A stretch of DNA of 43,045 bases from Ectothiorhodospiraceae bacterium (GTDB lineage Bacteria; Bacteroidota; Ignavibacteria; SZUA-365; GCA-2699105), in assembly GCA_002699105.1 (NCBI GenBank), contig PABJ01000003.1:1-43045 (forward strand), read 5' to 3'. Shown here one piece after another: positions 35,453 through 43,045 of the stretch (the stretch's first letter is position 1; each line of letters opens with the position of its first letter). The translations under genes were made by a program, and so were the position numbers. The notes under the pieces were generated by a model that had not been told where the DNA came from, searched no databases, and worked only from the letters and a program-made list of their open reading frames with translations.

Positions 35453-36324
35453 CGGAACCACGCCCCCGGCGGCGGATGCGGGAGGAGCATGCGGGATTTG
35501 AGCTTGGGGAGGATTTTCTCATACGCCTCAGGGGAACCAGAGATTTCCACAGTTGTGCTGCCATCGAAAAGCAGACCAATACCCAATCCAACTGGCAGCA
35601 TCACTATGCTTGAAACAAGACCTACTAAAACTCCAGAAGGATACTCGTCTTTATACTTCGCACTATTGCGGAGTTGTGTACCGACGATAGTACCGTAGAC
35701 GAATCCAAACCCCATGCTGATTAATGCGCCTGTTCCCATAGCCGTTCCCTCTGCATAAGTGAAGTGCAGAGTATTCTGAACGGGAATTTGTGTGAGCATA
35801 TCCATCTCCTCAGGGTGAGTTATGAAAACGGCATCTTCAGCAGCGTGTATGACAATGCCAGATTGTTGCTCCTTTTCCAGCGTTGTGATAGTTAGTTCCC
35901 ATGGCTTGGTCTCGGGTAGACGACCGATTAGCTTTTTACTCCGAAAGAAGGAAAGATGATAGTCCCACAGTTCGCGCGTTTCTTCATCATTACAGGAATA
36001 GAGAACCTCCTCGTACCTGGATAGATACACTCTCAGCCGTTCCAGTGCTCCTTCAGGTATTCTTATGGTAACGTCATTCGGTTCCGCTGTTGTAGTGATG
36101 CACAAGGTATACTCGCCTTCTAAACCGCTACGAGGTATACAAACGGCCGACTCAAAACCATCCAAGTTCGGAAACAGATTGAAATACAACCGTTCTTCCT
36201 TATCGATCGTGTCTCCTACACGCTCCTGGATGATGATTGGCCGTGATAAGCATACATCACCATCTTGGGCAGAGGCAAGTGCGGCGAATGCGAACAAGTA
36301 TACTATGGCAGTACGTATGGGCAT
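35449..36324 (-). CDS. Fifth, separated member of the local paralogous family
   Basis: Signal peptide; IIIQERVGDTIDKEERLYFNLFPNLDGFESAVC; two Gly-rich TM segments (GTGALISMGFGFVYGTIVGT; GVLVGLVSSIVMLPVGLGIGLLF). Confidence 0.7.
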   Translation of the reverse strand: MPIRTAIVYLFAFAALASAQDGDVCLSRPIIIQERVGDTIDKEERLYFNLFPNLDGFESAVCIPRSGLEGEYTLCITTTAEPNDVTIRIPEGALERLRVYLSRYEEVLYSCNDEETRELWDYHLSFFRSKKLIGRLPETKPWELTITTLEKEQQSGIVIHAAEDAVFITHPEEMDMLTQIPVQNTLHFTYAEGTAMGTGALISMGFGFVYGTIVGTQLRNSAKYKDEYPSGVLVGLVSSIVMLPVGLGIGLLFDGSTTVEISGSPEAYEKILPKLKSRMLLPHPPPGAWFR

Positions 36325-36470
36325 ACATGAAAACTAGATGATCGGGGCATGAGATTCAAGGCATTTATTCGTCCATCCAGAATTGCCCTGCACCTGAAAC
36401 AATGCTAGTTTAGTCCTGCCATGATCCACGAATATCAAGTAATCGCATAATAAACCAGGTTGGAAGAACA

Positions 36471-37331
36471 TTGAAAAAGGCATCCACTGAAACGGTAATG
36501 AAAGGAGTATTTCTCACCATAATCCTCGGAACAGTTGTGCTGATATATGCATGTTCCGACGACGATCCTGGTACTATCATAAATCCACCGGTCACAGTGC
36601 CATCCGATACTGTCGGGTTGCATCTGCAGTTTGGTACGCCGGAGGATGGAGATCCGTCGGACGACTATCTGCTGAAGCGCTCGCAATTCGTGATATCATA
36701 TAACAAGAACCGCAACGTCGCGAATTGGGTCTCATGGAACTTGAACGCGCAATGGTTTGGCGATGAACCGCGGTTCTCGGGAAGTTTTATCCGCGATACC
36801 TTGTTACCGGATGGATGGTACCGGGTCAATCACAGCGACTACACGAATACCGGCTTCAACCGCGGGCACATGGTTCGCAGCGAGGAACGCACACGGAATG
36901 CACTGGATAACCGCACGACCTTTTTCATGACGAACGTGCTTCCGCAGACGCCGGATCTGAACCAGGGCGTGTGGCTGGATTTCGAATACTGGTGCGAAGA
37001 TATGTGCAAGGAACAGGGGATGGAGCTCTACATCATCGCCGGAGGGATATTCCATCCGCCGCATGATATGCTGAAGGGTGTCGTAGCGGTGCCAGATTCG
37101 TGTTTCAAGATTGTAGTGATGATGAACCACGGAGAGCGATTGGGCGATGCCACTGCTCAAACATCGGTCATCGCCGTTTCCATGCCGAACATAGACGGCA
37201 TCCGGTCGCACGATTGGGAGATGTACACGACCACGGTAGATGCAATCGAATTGGCAACGGGGTACGACTTCCTAGATCTGTTGCCGGACGGCATTGAGGA
37301 CGCGCTTGAAGCGCAGCGGCATCCAATCTAG
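36471..37331 (+). CDS. DNA/RNA non-specific endonuclease, lipoprotein
   Basis: Lipobox-like VVLIYAC; NWVSWNLNAQWFG, TGFNRGHMVRSEERT, FFMTNVLPQTPDLNQGVW; start TTG 36471 or ATG 36498. Confidence 0.85.
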   Translation: MKKASTETVMKGVFLTIILGTVVLIYACSDDDPGTIINPPVTVPSDTVGLHLQFGTPEDGDPSDDYLLKRSQFVISYNKNRNVANWVSWNLNAQWFGDEPRFSGSFIRDTLLPDGWYRVNHSDYTNTGFNRGHMVRSEERTRNALDNRTTFFMTNVLPQTPDLNQGVWLDFEYWCEDMCKEQGMELYIIAGGIFHPPHDMLKGVVAVPDSCFKIVVMMNHGERLGDATAQTSVIAVSMPNIDGIRSHDWEMYTTTVDAIELATGYDFLDLLPDGIEDALEAQRHPI

Positions 37332-37359
37332 CGGCAGCGAGTGATCGTCAAATACGAAA

Positions 37360-37384
37360 AACCCCGGTTTTTGACCGGGGTTTC
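37360..37384 (+). terminator. Intrinsic terminator
   Basis: AAACCCCGG-TTTTTGA-CCGGGGTTT then T-rich. Confidence 0.75.
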
Positions 37385-37387
37385 TTG

Positions 37388-37462
37388 TGGACGTTACTGG
37401 ATTTGAACCAGTGACCTCACGCGTGTGAAGCGTGCGCTCTAGACCAGCTGAGCTAAACGTCC
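37388..37462 (-). tRNA. tRNA-Val (CAC)
   Basis: Minus strand GGACGTT-TA-GCTC-AGCTGGTCTA-GAGC-G-CACGC-TTCACAC-GCGTG-AGGTC-ACTGG-TTCAAAT-CCAGT-AACGTCC-A; anticodon CAC. Confidence 0.92.
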
Positions 37463-37511
37463 GAGCGCACTAAAATACGCGATACAGTGCATCAAAGGCA
37501 AACAAATCCGT

Positions 37512-38174
37512 TTAATTTGTCAGCCTGAACGTGATCGTAATCGATGTCTTCACGGGGACAGGGACACCGCGCTGCTTGCCGGGCACCCATTGGCTTTCTA
37601 TGATAGCCTTTGCCGCTGCCTCATCGCAACCGCCGCCAATGCCTTTTACAACCTCTGTGGCGACGACTTTCCCCGTCGCATCAACATACGCGAAGATGAC
37701 CACCTTGCCCTCAATTCCGGCGCGTCTTGCAAGTGCGGGGTATTCGAGGCGCTCATACACGGATTTCATTCCGCCTACGATTTCCGGATAGTCTTCAACG
37801 ACCTCGAACCATGTCGGGTCTTCATTGGCATCTTCCGGCGGAGCGACATCTGCGGGCGGCCCCGTGGGGGCTGTCAGGTCATCGTCGAGATTCAATTCGC
37901 CGATTTCGATATCAGGCATGGCTTCATCTGTGGGTGCTTCTATGGGAATTGCAGGCCGGGGCGGCGGCGGAGGTTTATTGAACTGCTTCGTGATCGCAAC
38001 GTCGTCGATCTTTATGACTTCGGTATTGGCTTCTGCGATATTCGCCGCGACTTCCACATCAGGGAAAAACCTGAATGCAGCGATGATAAGAAGCAGAGCT
38101 GCCATAAGGGAAAATTCGAAATATCTCCGTGTTTTGCTTTTCACATCGGCCTTGCGCGTCTTCTGGACTGCCAT
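37512..38174 (-). CDS. Energy transducer TonB
   Basis: N-terminal TM, PPPPPRPAIPIEAP, C-terminal YPEIVGGMKSVYERLEYPALARRAGIEGKVVIFAYVDATGKV...VPVKTSITITFRL. Confidence 0.9.
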   Translation of the reverse strand: MAVQKTRKADVKSKTRRYFEFSLMAALLLIIAAFRFFPDVEVAANIAEANTEVIKIDDVAITKQFNKPPPPPRPAIPIEAPTDEAMPDIEIGELNLDDDLTAPTGPPADVAPPEDANEDPTWFEVVEDYPEIVGGMKSVYERLEYPALARRAGIEGKVVIFAYVDATGKVVATEVVKGIGGGCDEAAAKAIIESQWVPGKQRGVPVPVKTSITITFRLTN

Positions 38175-38285
38175 GATGCACCTCTATGTTGTAATGAGAC
38201 TTACCTATTATACTCGTTAAATCCGCTGAGGTTTCAAAAGAGTGACAGATCGCCAATTGGAAGAGTTACATCCACTAGGGAATAA

Positions 38286-38311
38286 AAAAGCCCGGCTATT
38301 GCCGGGCTTTT
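38286..38311. terminator. Intrinsic terminator downstream of ssb
   Basis: AAAAGCCCGGC-TATT-GCCGGGCTTTT. Confidence 0.8.
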
Positions 38312-38331
38312 GAAAGATGCGCTTATAGAAT

Positions 38332-38757
38332 CTAGAAGGGGAGGTCGTCGTCACCGCTCTGGTCGGTATCTGGCGGTGCGTCTTGTTGGGGCGGCGGGGC
38401 AGAGGGACCAGAATCACCTCCGCTTCCTCGCGAGTCGAGGAAGACGAATTCATCCACAACGATCTCGGTGCGGTAGTGCGTCTGGCCCTCTTTCTCGTAA
38501 TTACGGGTTTGCAGTTTGCCTTCGATATACACCTTCGATCCCTTTTTCAAATACTCGGCAAGGATCTCGGCCAGCCGTCGCCATGCAACGACGTTATGCC
38601 ACTCTGTCCTATCAACCAGGTTTCCGTCCTGTCCTTTGTAGCTCTCGTTTGTAGCGACAGAGAACGTTGCGACCGGCACGCCCGACTGCGTCATCCTCAA
38701 CTCGGGATCGCGGCCGACGTTACCGATGATTTGTACTTTGTTCAGTCCGTATGCCAT
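38332..38757 (-). CDS. ssb: Single-stranded DNA-binding protein
   Basis: [40 protein letters not shown]...[15 protein letters not shown]; acidic tail ending DDDLPF. Confidence 0.95.
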   Translation of the reverse strand: MAYGLNKVQIIGNVGRDPELRMTQSGVPVATFSVATNESYKGQDGNLVDRTEWHNVVAWRRLAEILAEYLKKGSKVYIEGKLQTRNYEKEGQTHYRTEIVVDEFVFLDSRGSGGDSGPSAPPPQQDAPPDTDQSGDDDLPF

Positions 38758-38789
38758 AAGTCTCTAATATCTATAACAGAATTGATGGA

Positions 38790-39662
38790 TTATTTCTTCT
38801 GGAGTGGAAGCACAATAATACTTCTCTCACATAAAAGCAACAAACGGTCTTTGTGGACAGCGATATCGCGAAACTCGCCAGGATCGGAGGCGAAAACGAA
38901 GTTCTCCTTCTTCCAGGTACTCCGCAATTCTCCCGATACGGTGTACAGATAAAGCTCAACCGGCGTAACAACGAAAATGCTCTTGCCGATGGCGCGGATT
39001 CCCTGGCCGAGGGAGAGCTTTCCCTCAGCGAATATTTTCTGGTACTCGCCGAAGACATCGAATTCGATAATGCGGTTCGGTTCGAGGACGAATACCTGGT
39101 TCTCGCTGCCGATATCTATAGCAACAGGGGATGTAAGCGCTCCTGCGCCGGCATCGATACCGCCAAAGATAAACTCCACATTTGCGAACCCGCTCGTGTA
39201 CAAGCCGCGCCGGTTCTCCTCATCGAGGATGAATAAGTCGCCCAGCGGAGAGACGACGACATCGACAGGGTAGGCGAACTGGGCAGATACTGCCGACGGA
39301 ATATCGCCTTCAAAACTGCCGAGAAAATTCAGCTCCTTATCGAATCGCTGAATACGGTTATTACCGTAATCCGCCACGTACACCGCGACCCCCAGGGACG
39401 CATCGATGCCCGATGGCTGATCGAATTCCGTGTTACCCCATCCAGGCCCGCCTATCTCAGCAAGCTTATTTCCCTTCATGTCGTACTTGTACACCATTGA
39501 TGCATCGCGGTCGGTCACATAAATATGATCGAACGGATCGACATCGATTGACGAGGCAGAGACGAACTCACCGATACGGTAGTCTTCTACGAACGTTTTT
39601 TGTGCGAGAGCGGGAGGGAGTACAAGTAGGAAGAAAATGGCAAACCAATGACAGCGCAGCAT
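38790..39662 (-). CDS. Secreted NHL-repeat / six-bladed beta-propeller protein
   Basis: Signal peptide; NTEFDQPSGIDASLGVAVYVADYGNNRIQRFDKE, FAYPVDVVVSPLGDLFILDEENRRG. Confidence 0.8.
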   Translation of the reverse strand: MLRCHWFAIFFLLVLPPALAQKTFVEDYRIGEFVSASSIDVDPFDHIYVTDRDASMVYKYDMKGNKLAEIGGPGWGNTEFDQPSGIDASLGVAVYVADYGNNRIQRFDKELNFLGSFEGDIPSAVSAQFAYPVDVVVSPLGDLFILDEENRRGLYTSGFANVEFIFGGIDAGAGALTSPVAIDIGSENQVFVLEPNRIIEFDVFGEYQKIFAEGKLSLGQGIRAIGKSIFVVTPVELYLYTVSGELRSTWKKENFVFASDPGEFRDIAVHKDRLLLLCERSIIVLPLQKK

Positions 39663-39673
39663 AGATATGCCTC

Positions 39674-40165
39674 CTACTGCGTTTTGAGAACGTCGATTGG
39701 CAGGGTATCGAAGATATATTCGCGCTTGGTCTTTGTGCGCAGACCTATTGAAAAGATCACCTGCGGGTAGCGGTTGATATCGAACGGTTCGATACCTACA
39801 GGAGTTTTCAGCGTGAGTTCGTGCGTCAATCCGGGCATGAGTTCAATCGACTTCAGCGACTTATCATCCTGCATCATCTCACAGTTGAAACGGCGGAAGG
39901 GATTCCTGCCGAGCGTATCGCTCAACGCACCGAAGGCGTTGGTAAGGATGACCGTCGAATCTGTGACATTGACGATGTTGATACGAACCATCGCATAAGC
40001 ACGATGCTTTGCACCGGGCATGAAATCCACCCAGACGGATTCCTCAAGCACCCGGACATCAAACAAGGGAGGGGGTTCGCTTGCAGCCTCCTGCGGGACG
40101 CGCATGGCACATCCCGCAACGAGGAGCAAAAGTACCAACGATATGTGGCTATTTAACCTGAACAT
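39674..40165 (-). CDS. Lipoprotein, paralogue of the following one
   Basis: Lipobox LLLVAGC; GIEPFDINRYPQVIFSIGLRT matches LYGFNPNKHRQVLVQVNIGTT. Confidence 0.65.
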   Translation of the reverse strand: MFRLNSHISLVLLLLVAGCAMRVPQEAASEPPPLFDVRVLEESVWVDFMPGAKHRAYAMVRINIVNVTDSTVILTNAFGALSDTLGRNPFRRFNCEMMQDDKSLKSIELMPGLTHELTLKTPVGIEPFDINRYPQVIFSIGLRTKTKREYIFDTLPIDVLKTQ

Positions 40166-40622
40166 TAATTGGTTGGCTGATTGCCGAAGTCCTGTAACCG
40201 GTGGTGCCGATATTTACTTGTACGAGCACCTGGCGATGTTTGTTCGGATTGAAGCCGTAGAGATCCAGTGGGGTGACGATGGGAATCTCGATCGTCTGCC
40301 GTGAGAGGATCTCAACGGTGGAAAGCGCGCCATGGGCCTGCGGAATGATGGGACGGAAGCGCACGAGCGCGTTCATCGTCTCAGGATCCAGAATGGTTGC
40401 TTCCTGGAATTGCAGGTTCATCGCTCGGTCGGTCCGATTCTGCACGATCACGGAAATCTCGCCGGAGCAGGTGTATTTGGATTCGGATTCCTTCTCGACC
40501 GTGATCGAGACGTCCTCGCCATAGGTCACTGCCAACGCATCGGTGACAGCATCCGAACTGCAGCCGATAACAAACAGCGCAGCGATAAGGCAGGAAGCGA
40601 TAGGAAGAATGGCGTTCTTCAT
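40149..40622 (-). CDS. Lipoprotein
   Basis: Lipobox LFVIGC; ORF 40149..40637, likely start 40622; overlaps next gene by 17 nt. Confidence 0.65.
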   Translation of the reverse strand: MKNAILPIASCLIAALFVIGCSSDAVTDALAVTYGEDVSITVEKESESKYTCSGEISVIVQNRTDRAMNLQFQEATILDPETMNALVRFRPIIPQAHGALSTVEILSRQTIEIPIVTPLDLYGFNPNKHRQVLVQVNIGTTGYRTSAISQPINVQVK

Positions 40623-40789
40623 GTGTAATGCCCGCATAAAGTGTGAAACAGATACAATTTGAAAGTTCGATGGGAGAGAGGGGCAGGCGGATTCAGAGCG
40701 GAAATACCGTCTTGTAACACCCCTTCAAACGAAAGAGGGAGGAACGCTCGCTTGCGTTCCAATCCCTCGTTACGTTCGTCAATACAATC

Positions 40790-41446
40790 TTAGTTCAGGC
40801 GGAAACGGATCGGGATAGCGACCTTCACGTTCACCGGCTTTCCGCGCTGCATACCAGGCTTAAAGTTGTTCTTCATGACAGCTTCAACTGCAGCTTCATC
40901 GCAGCCGCCGCCGATACCTTTCGCAACTTCGGCGCGTGTGACCTTACCGGTCTTATCCACATAAGCGATCACAACGACGGTGCCTTCGATTCCTGCACGC
41001 TTCGCAAGCTCTGGATACACCACATCGTCCTGAATTGCCTTCAAACCGCCGACGATTTCTGGCGGATCTTCCACGACCTCGAAGAAGATTTCTTCTTCTT
41101 CCTCAGGCGGTTTTTCCATTGCAGGCGGTTCTTTCGGCGCGGAGACTTCTTCGGTGAGATCGAACTCACTCGAAATATCTATATCCTCCAGTGCATCATC
41201 CGACGGTGCCTCAATGGGAATCGGCGGACGGGGCGGTGGAGGAGGACGGTTTTCCTGCCTCGTATTCTCGATATCCTCGATCTTCACTATTTCTTCGTCT
41301 GCCTTAATTTCGAGCTGTTCCTGCTCGAAATCGGGAAAGAACTTGAACGCTCCTACAAGAAGAAGCAGCGAAAGCGCAAGGGAAACCTCGAAATAGAACC
41401 GGGATTTTCCTTTAATGTCTGCTTTTTTTGTTTTTTCGATAGCCAT
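40790..41446 (-). CDS. Energy transducer TonB (paralogue of 37512..38174)
   Basis: MAIEKTKKADIKGKSRFYFEVSLALSLLLLVGAFKFFPDF..., PPPPPRPPIPIEAP, PPEIVGGLKAIQDDVVYPELAKRAGIEGTVVVIAYVDKTGKV. Confidence 0.9.
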   Translation of the reverse strand: MAIEKTKKADIKGKSRFYFEVSLALSLLLLVGAFKFFPDFEQEQLEIKADEEIVKIEDIENTRQENRPPPPPRPPIPIEAPSDDALEDIDISSEFDLTEEVSAPKEPPAMEKPPEEEEEIFFEVVEDPPEIVGGLKAIQDDVVYPELAKRAGIEGTVVVIAYVDKTGKVTRAEVAKGIGGGCDEAAVEAVMKNNFKPGMQRGKPVNVKVAIPIRFRLN

Positions 41447-41595
41447 GTATTTCTCCGAATTGAAACCTATTCAATATAGCCATTCGCACATACTTCTCAA
41501 ATTAAACGCCCGCAACGCAAGCATGTTTCCCGCAGAAATACTGCGAATATCGAGAATTTGTTTTTAGAGTAACACTGACGTAATTTTGGAGTCTT

Positions 41596-41679
41596 GCCTG
41601 GATGGCGGAATAGGCAGACGCGCTACATTCAGGATGTAGTGTCCGAAAGGGCGTGCAGGTTCGACTCCTGTTCCAGGCA
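41596..41679 (+). tRNA. tRNA-Leu (CAG)
   Basis: GCCTGGA...CTACA-TTCAGGA-TGTAG (anticodon CAG), variable arm TGTCCGAAAGGGCG, GCAGG-TTCGACT-CCTGT, TCCAGGC-A. Confidence 0.93.
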
Positions 41680-41699
41680 CATCAGCAAAGAGACATCGA

Positions 41700-42464
41700 T
41701 CACGGTGTCTCTTTCGTGTTATTGGCCCTGGATCCAACGACGAGAAGGTGTCCCATCCACTTCCTTCCACCTTGGCGTAGGTAGACGTCCATCTCGTGCT
41801 TGAATGCCTTCGCCAGCGCTTTTTGATGCTTCATTCCCTCGTATCCCGAGTTCGCAAGGCCTTTCATGTCTTCGCTGAATTGCTTATAGAAGGGCTCCAA
41901 CTGCTTTGATAGATTCCCAGTATCGATCTCAGTAAATCCGCCTTGCTCAAGCATCTTCCGCCATGCCTCGACATTCATGATGTTTGCATCGTCAATCTCC
42001 CACACGTCCTTGACGAACGTTGGGACGCCCTCGCCCAGCCAGGATGGCTCCATGATGATGAGGGTACCGGATTCGTTGAGGAATTCGAAAATCGCGCCCA
42101 GCGTGCTTGCTGTTTGCTGTGTCAGCATGCAGTCGGAAACAACGTAGTCGTACCCTGCTCCCACCATCCTGAATTTGTTCGGATCGGCGACTTTGAAATT
42201 GACACGCTTCCCGTAGCCAAGAGCATCCGCAGCAAACTTGCCGTAGAGAATTCCTTCGGTGTCCTCATCGATCCCGAGGATGGTTCCCTCGAAATCCTTC
42301 GCGAGCCGCAGCGGTGCTTCGCCATGGCGGCTGCCGATGTAGAGCAGGGACTTGTCTTCGGTGTTCGTGAATTCCAGGCCGAGGAGATCGAAGGCACGCC
42401 GGACACCTTTCGCACCGGCCGGGGTGTAGGAAAACGGGTACAGGTCTTTGATGTTTTGGGTCAT
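41700..42464 (-). CDS. Class I SAM-dependent methyltransferase-like protein
   Basis: LLYIGSRHGEAPLRLAKDFEGTILGIDEDTEGILYGKFAADALGYGKRVNFKVADPN...YDYVVSDCMLTQQ; likely start MTQNIKDL at 42464. Confidence 0.7.
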   Translation of the reverse strand: MTQNIKDLYPFSYTPAGAKGVRRAFDLLGLEFTNTEDKSLLYIGSRHGEAPLRLAKDFEGTILGIDEDTEGILYGKFAADALGYGKRVNFKVADPNKFRMVGAGYDYVVSDCMLTQQTASTLGAIFEFLNESGTLIIMEPSWLGEGVPTFVKDVWEIDDANIMNVEAWRKMLEQGGFTEIDTGNLSKQLEPFYKQFSEDMKGLANSGYEGMKHQKALAKAFKHEMDVYLRQGGRKWMGHLLVVGSRANNTKETP

Positions 42465-42465
42465 A

Positions 42466-43045
42466 TCAGGTACCGGCAACAACTGTTTCTTTCAAGAAAT
42501 GGCCGACTGAGAATATGCTTCCAAGCAGGCCGAGTACGCACCCCATGCCGGTAAGGAATACGTAAAATGTGAAGTCGAGACTTATGTGAACAAGCAGATC
42601 GTCGGATAGGGGCTGGATGAACATCACGAAGGCAATACCGATCAAGATAGATGCGAACACGCCGCCGATCAGCCCGTGAAAAAGGCCCTCTAAAAGGAAC
42701 GGCAGCCGTATGAACATGGAGGTTGCCCCCACTAGCTTCATGGTACGAATAAGCTCTCTCTTAGCGTAAATAGTGAGTTTGATCGTATTGGCGACCAGAA
42801 TAATAGCCGAAATAGACAGCACAATACCAATGAACAACGTTGCGAATTGAAATGCTTTCGCGCGGCGGTCGATGAGACTAAGGAACTGTTTTCGGTACAC
42901 CACATCGTCGACTGTCCATATTTGTTTTGCACGTTTGGCGATCACTTCTACGCTATCGGCATTGCTGTGGGCCTCCATCTTATTATCTTTCATTGAAGGA
43001 TTTACAGCTATGATAATCATGACCCTGGTACAAACGCACCTTACG
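42466..43045 (-). CDS. ftsX: FtsX-like permease (partial, runs off the window)
   Basis: FQFATLFIGIVLSISAIILVANTIKLTIYAKRELIRTMKLVGATSMFIRLPFLLEGLFHGLIGG, typical FtsX C-terminal half; frame open to the window end. Confidence 0.8.
   Translation of the reverse strand, partial: VRCVCTRVMIIIAVNPSMKDNKMEAHSNADSVEVIAKRAKQIWTVDDVVYRKQFLSLIDRRAKAFQFATLFIGIVLSISAIILVANTIKLTIYAKRELIRTMKLVGATSMFIRLPFLLEGLFHGLIGGVFASILIGIAFVMFIQPLSDDLLVHISLDFTFYVFLTGMGCVLGLLGSIFSVGHFLKETVVAGT

Overview
The window looks like a chromosomal segment from an FCB-group bacterium (Bacteroidota / Ignavibacteria / Kapabacteria-like). This rests on many type IX secretion (T9SS) C-terminal sorting domains, a TonB-dependent receptor with a CarboxypepD_reg-like plug extension, two Bacteroidota-style TonB energy transducers, and a TTTG-N20-TAnnTTTG promoter. 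The left ~23 kb is an array of minus-strand genes for secreted proteins. Several are built from the same kit of modules: an N-terminal 'QLPPTPPPPYDFDVRFTTLPGR' domain, HYDIN/choice-of-anchor-D-like Ig repeats, cohesin-like domains, dockerin-like Ca-binding repeats and a T9SS CTD. One CTD is an orphan ORF without a signal peptide. Two proteins (6424..9066 and 20348..23545) instead share a non-canonical duplicated 'GWN(I/L)VS(V/L)P...GYW.F' C-terminal module. Next come a TonB receptor, a DUF72 protein and a small sugar-transferase operon. The clearest candidate for an undescribed system is at 30615..33986 plus 35449..36324. It is a translationally coupled tandem of paralogous signal-peptide / double-glycine-zipper membrane proteins with motifs 'RIGPTIEPYERxYFGLFPxIEGF' and 'YYxxGLPPELYR'. 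The fifth member lies across an intervening acylphosphatase-ispF-DedA cluster. The right end carries a lipoprotein nuclease, tRNA-Val, ssb, two TonB genes, tRNA-Leu, a methyltransferase and an FtsX-like gene. Non-coding structure includes a 28-unit 9-bp minisatellite, a dispersed hairpin repeat (two copies), a 34-bp perfect tandem repeat, twin operator-like dyads and several intrinsic terminators. All assignments come from reading the sequence; no database search was run.
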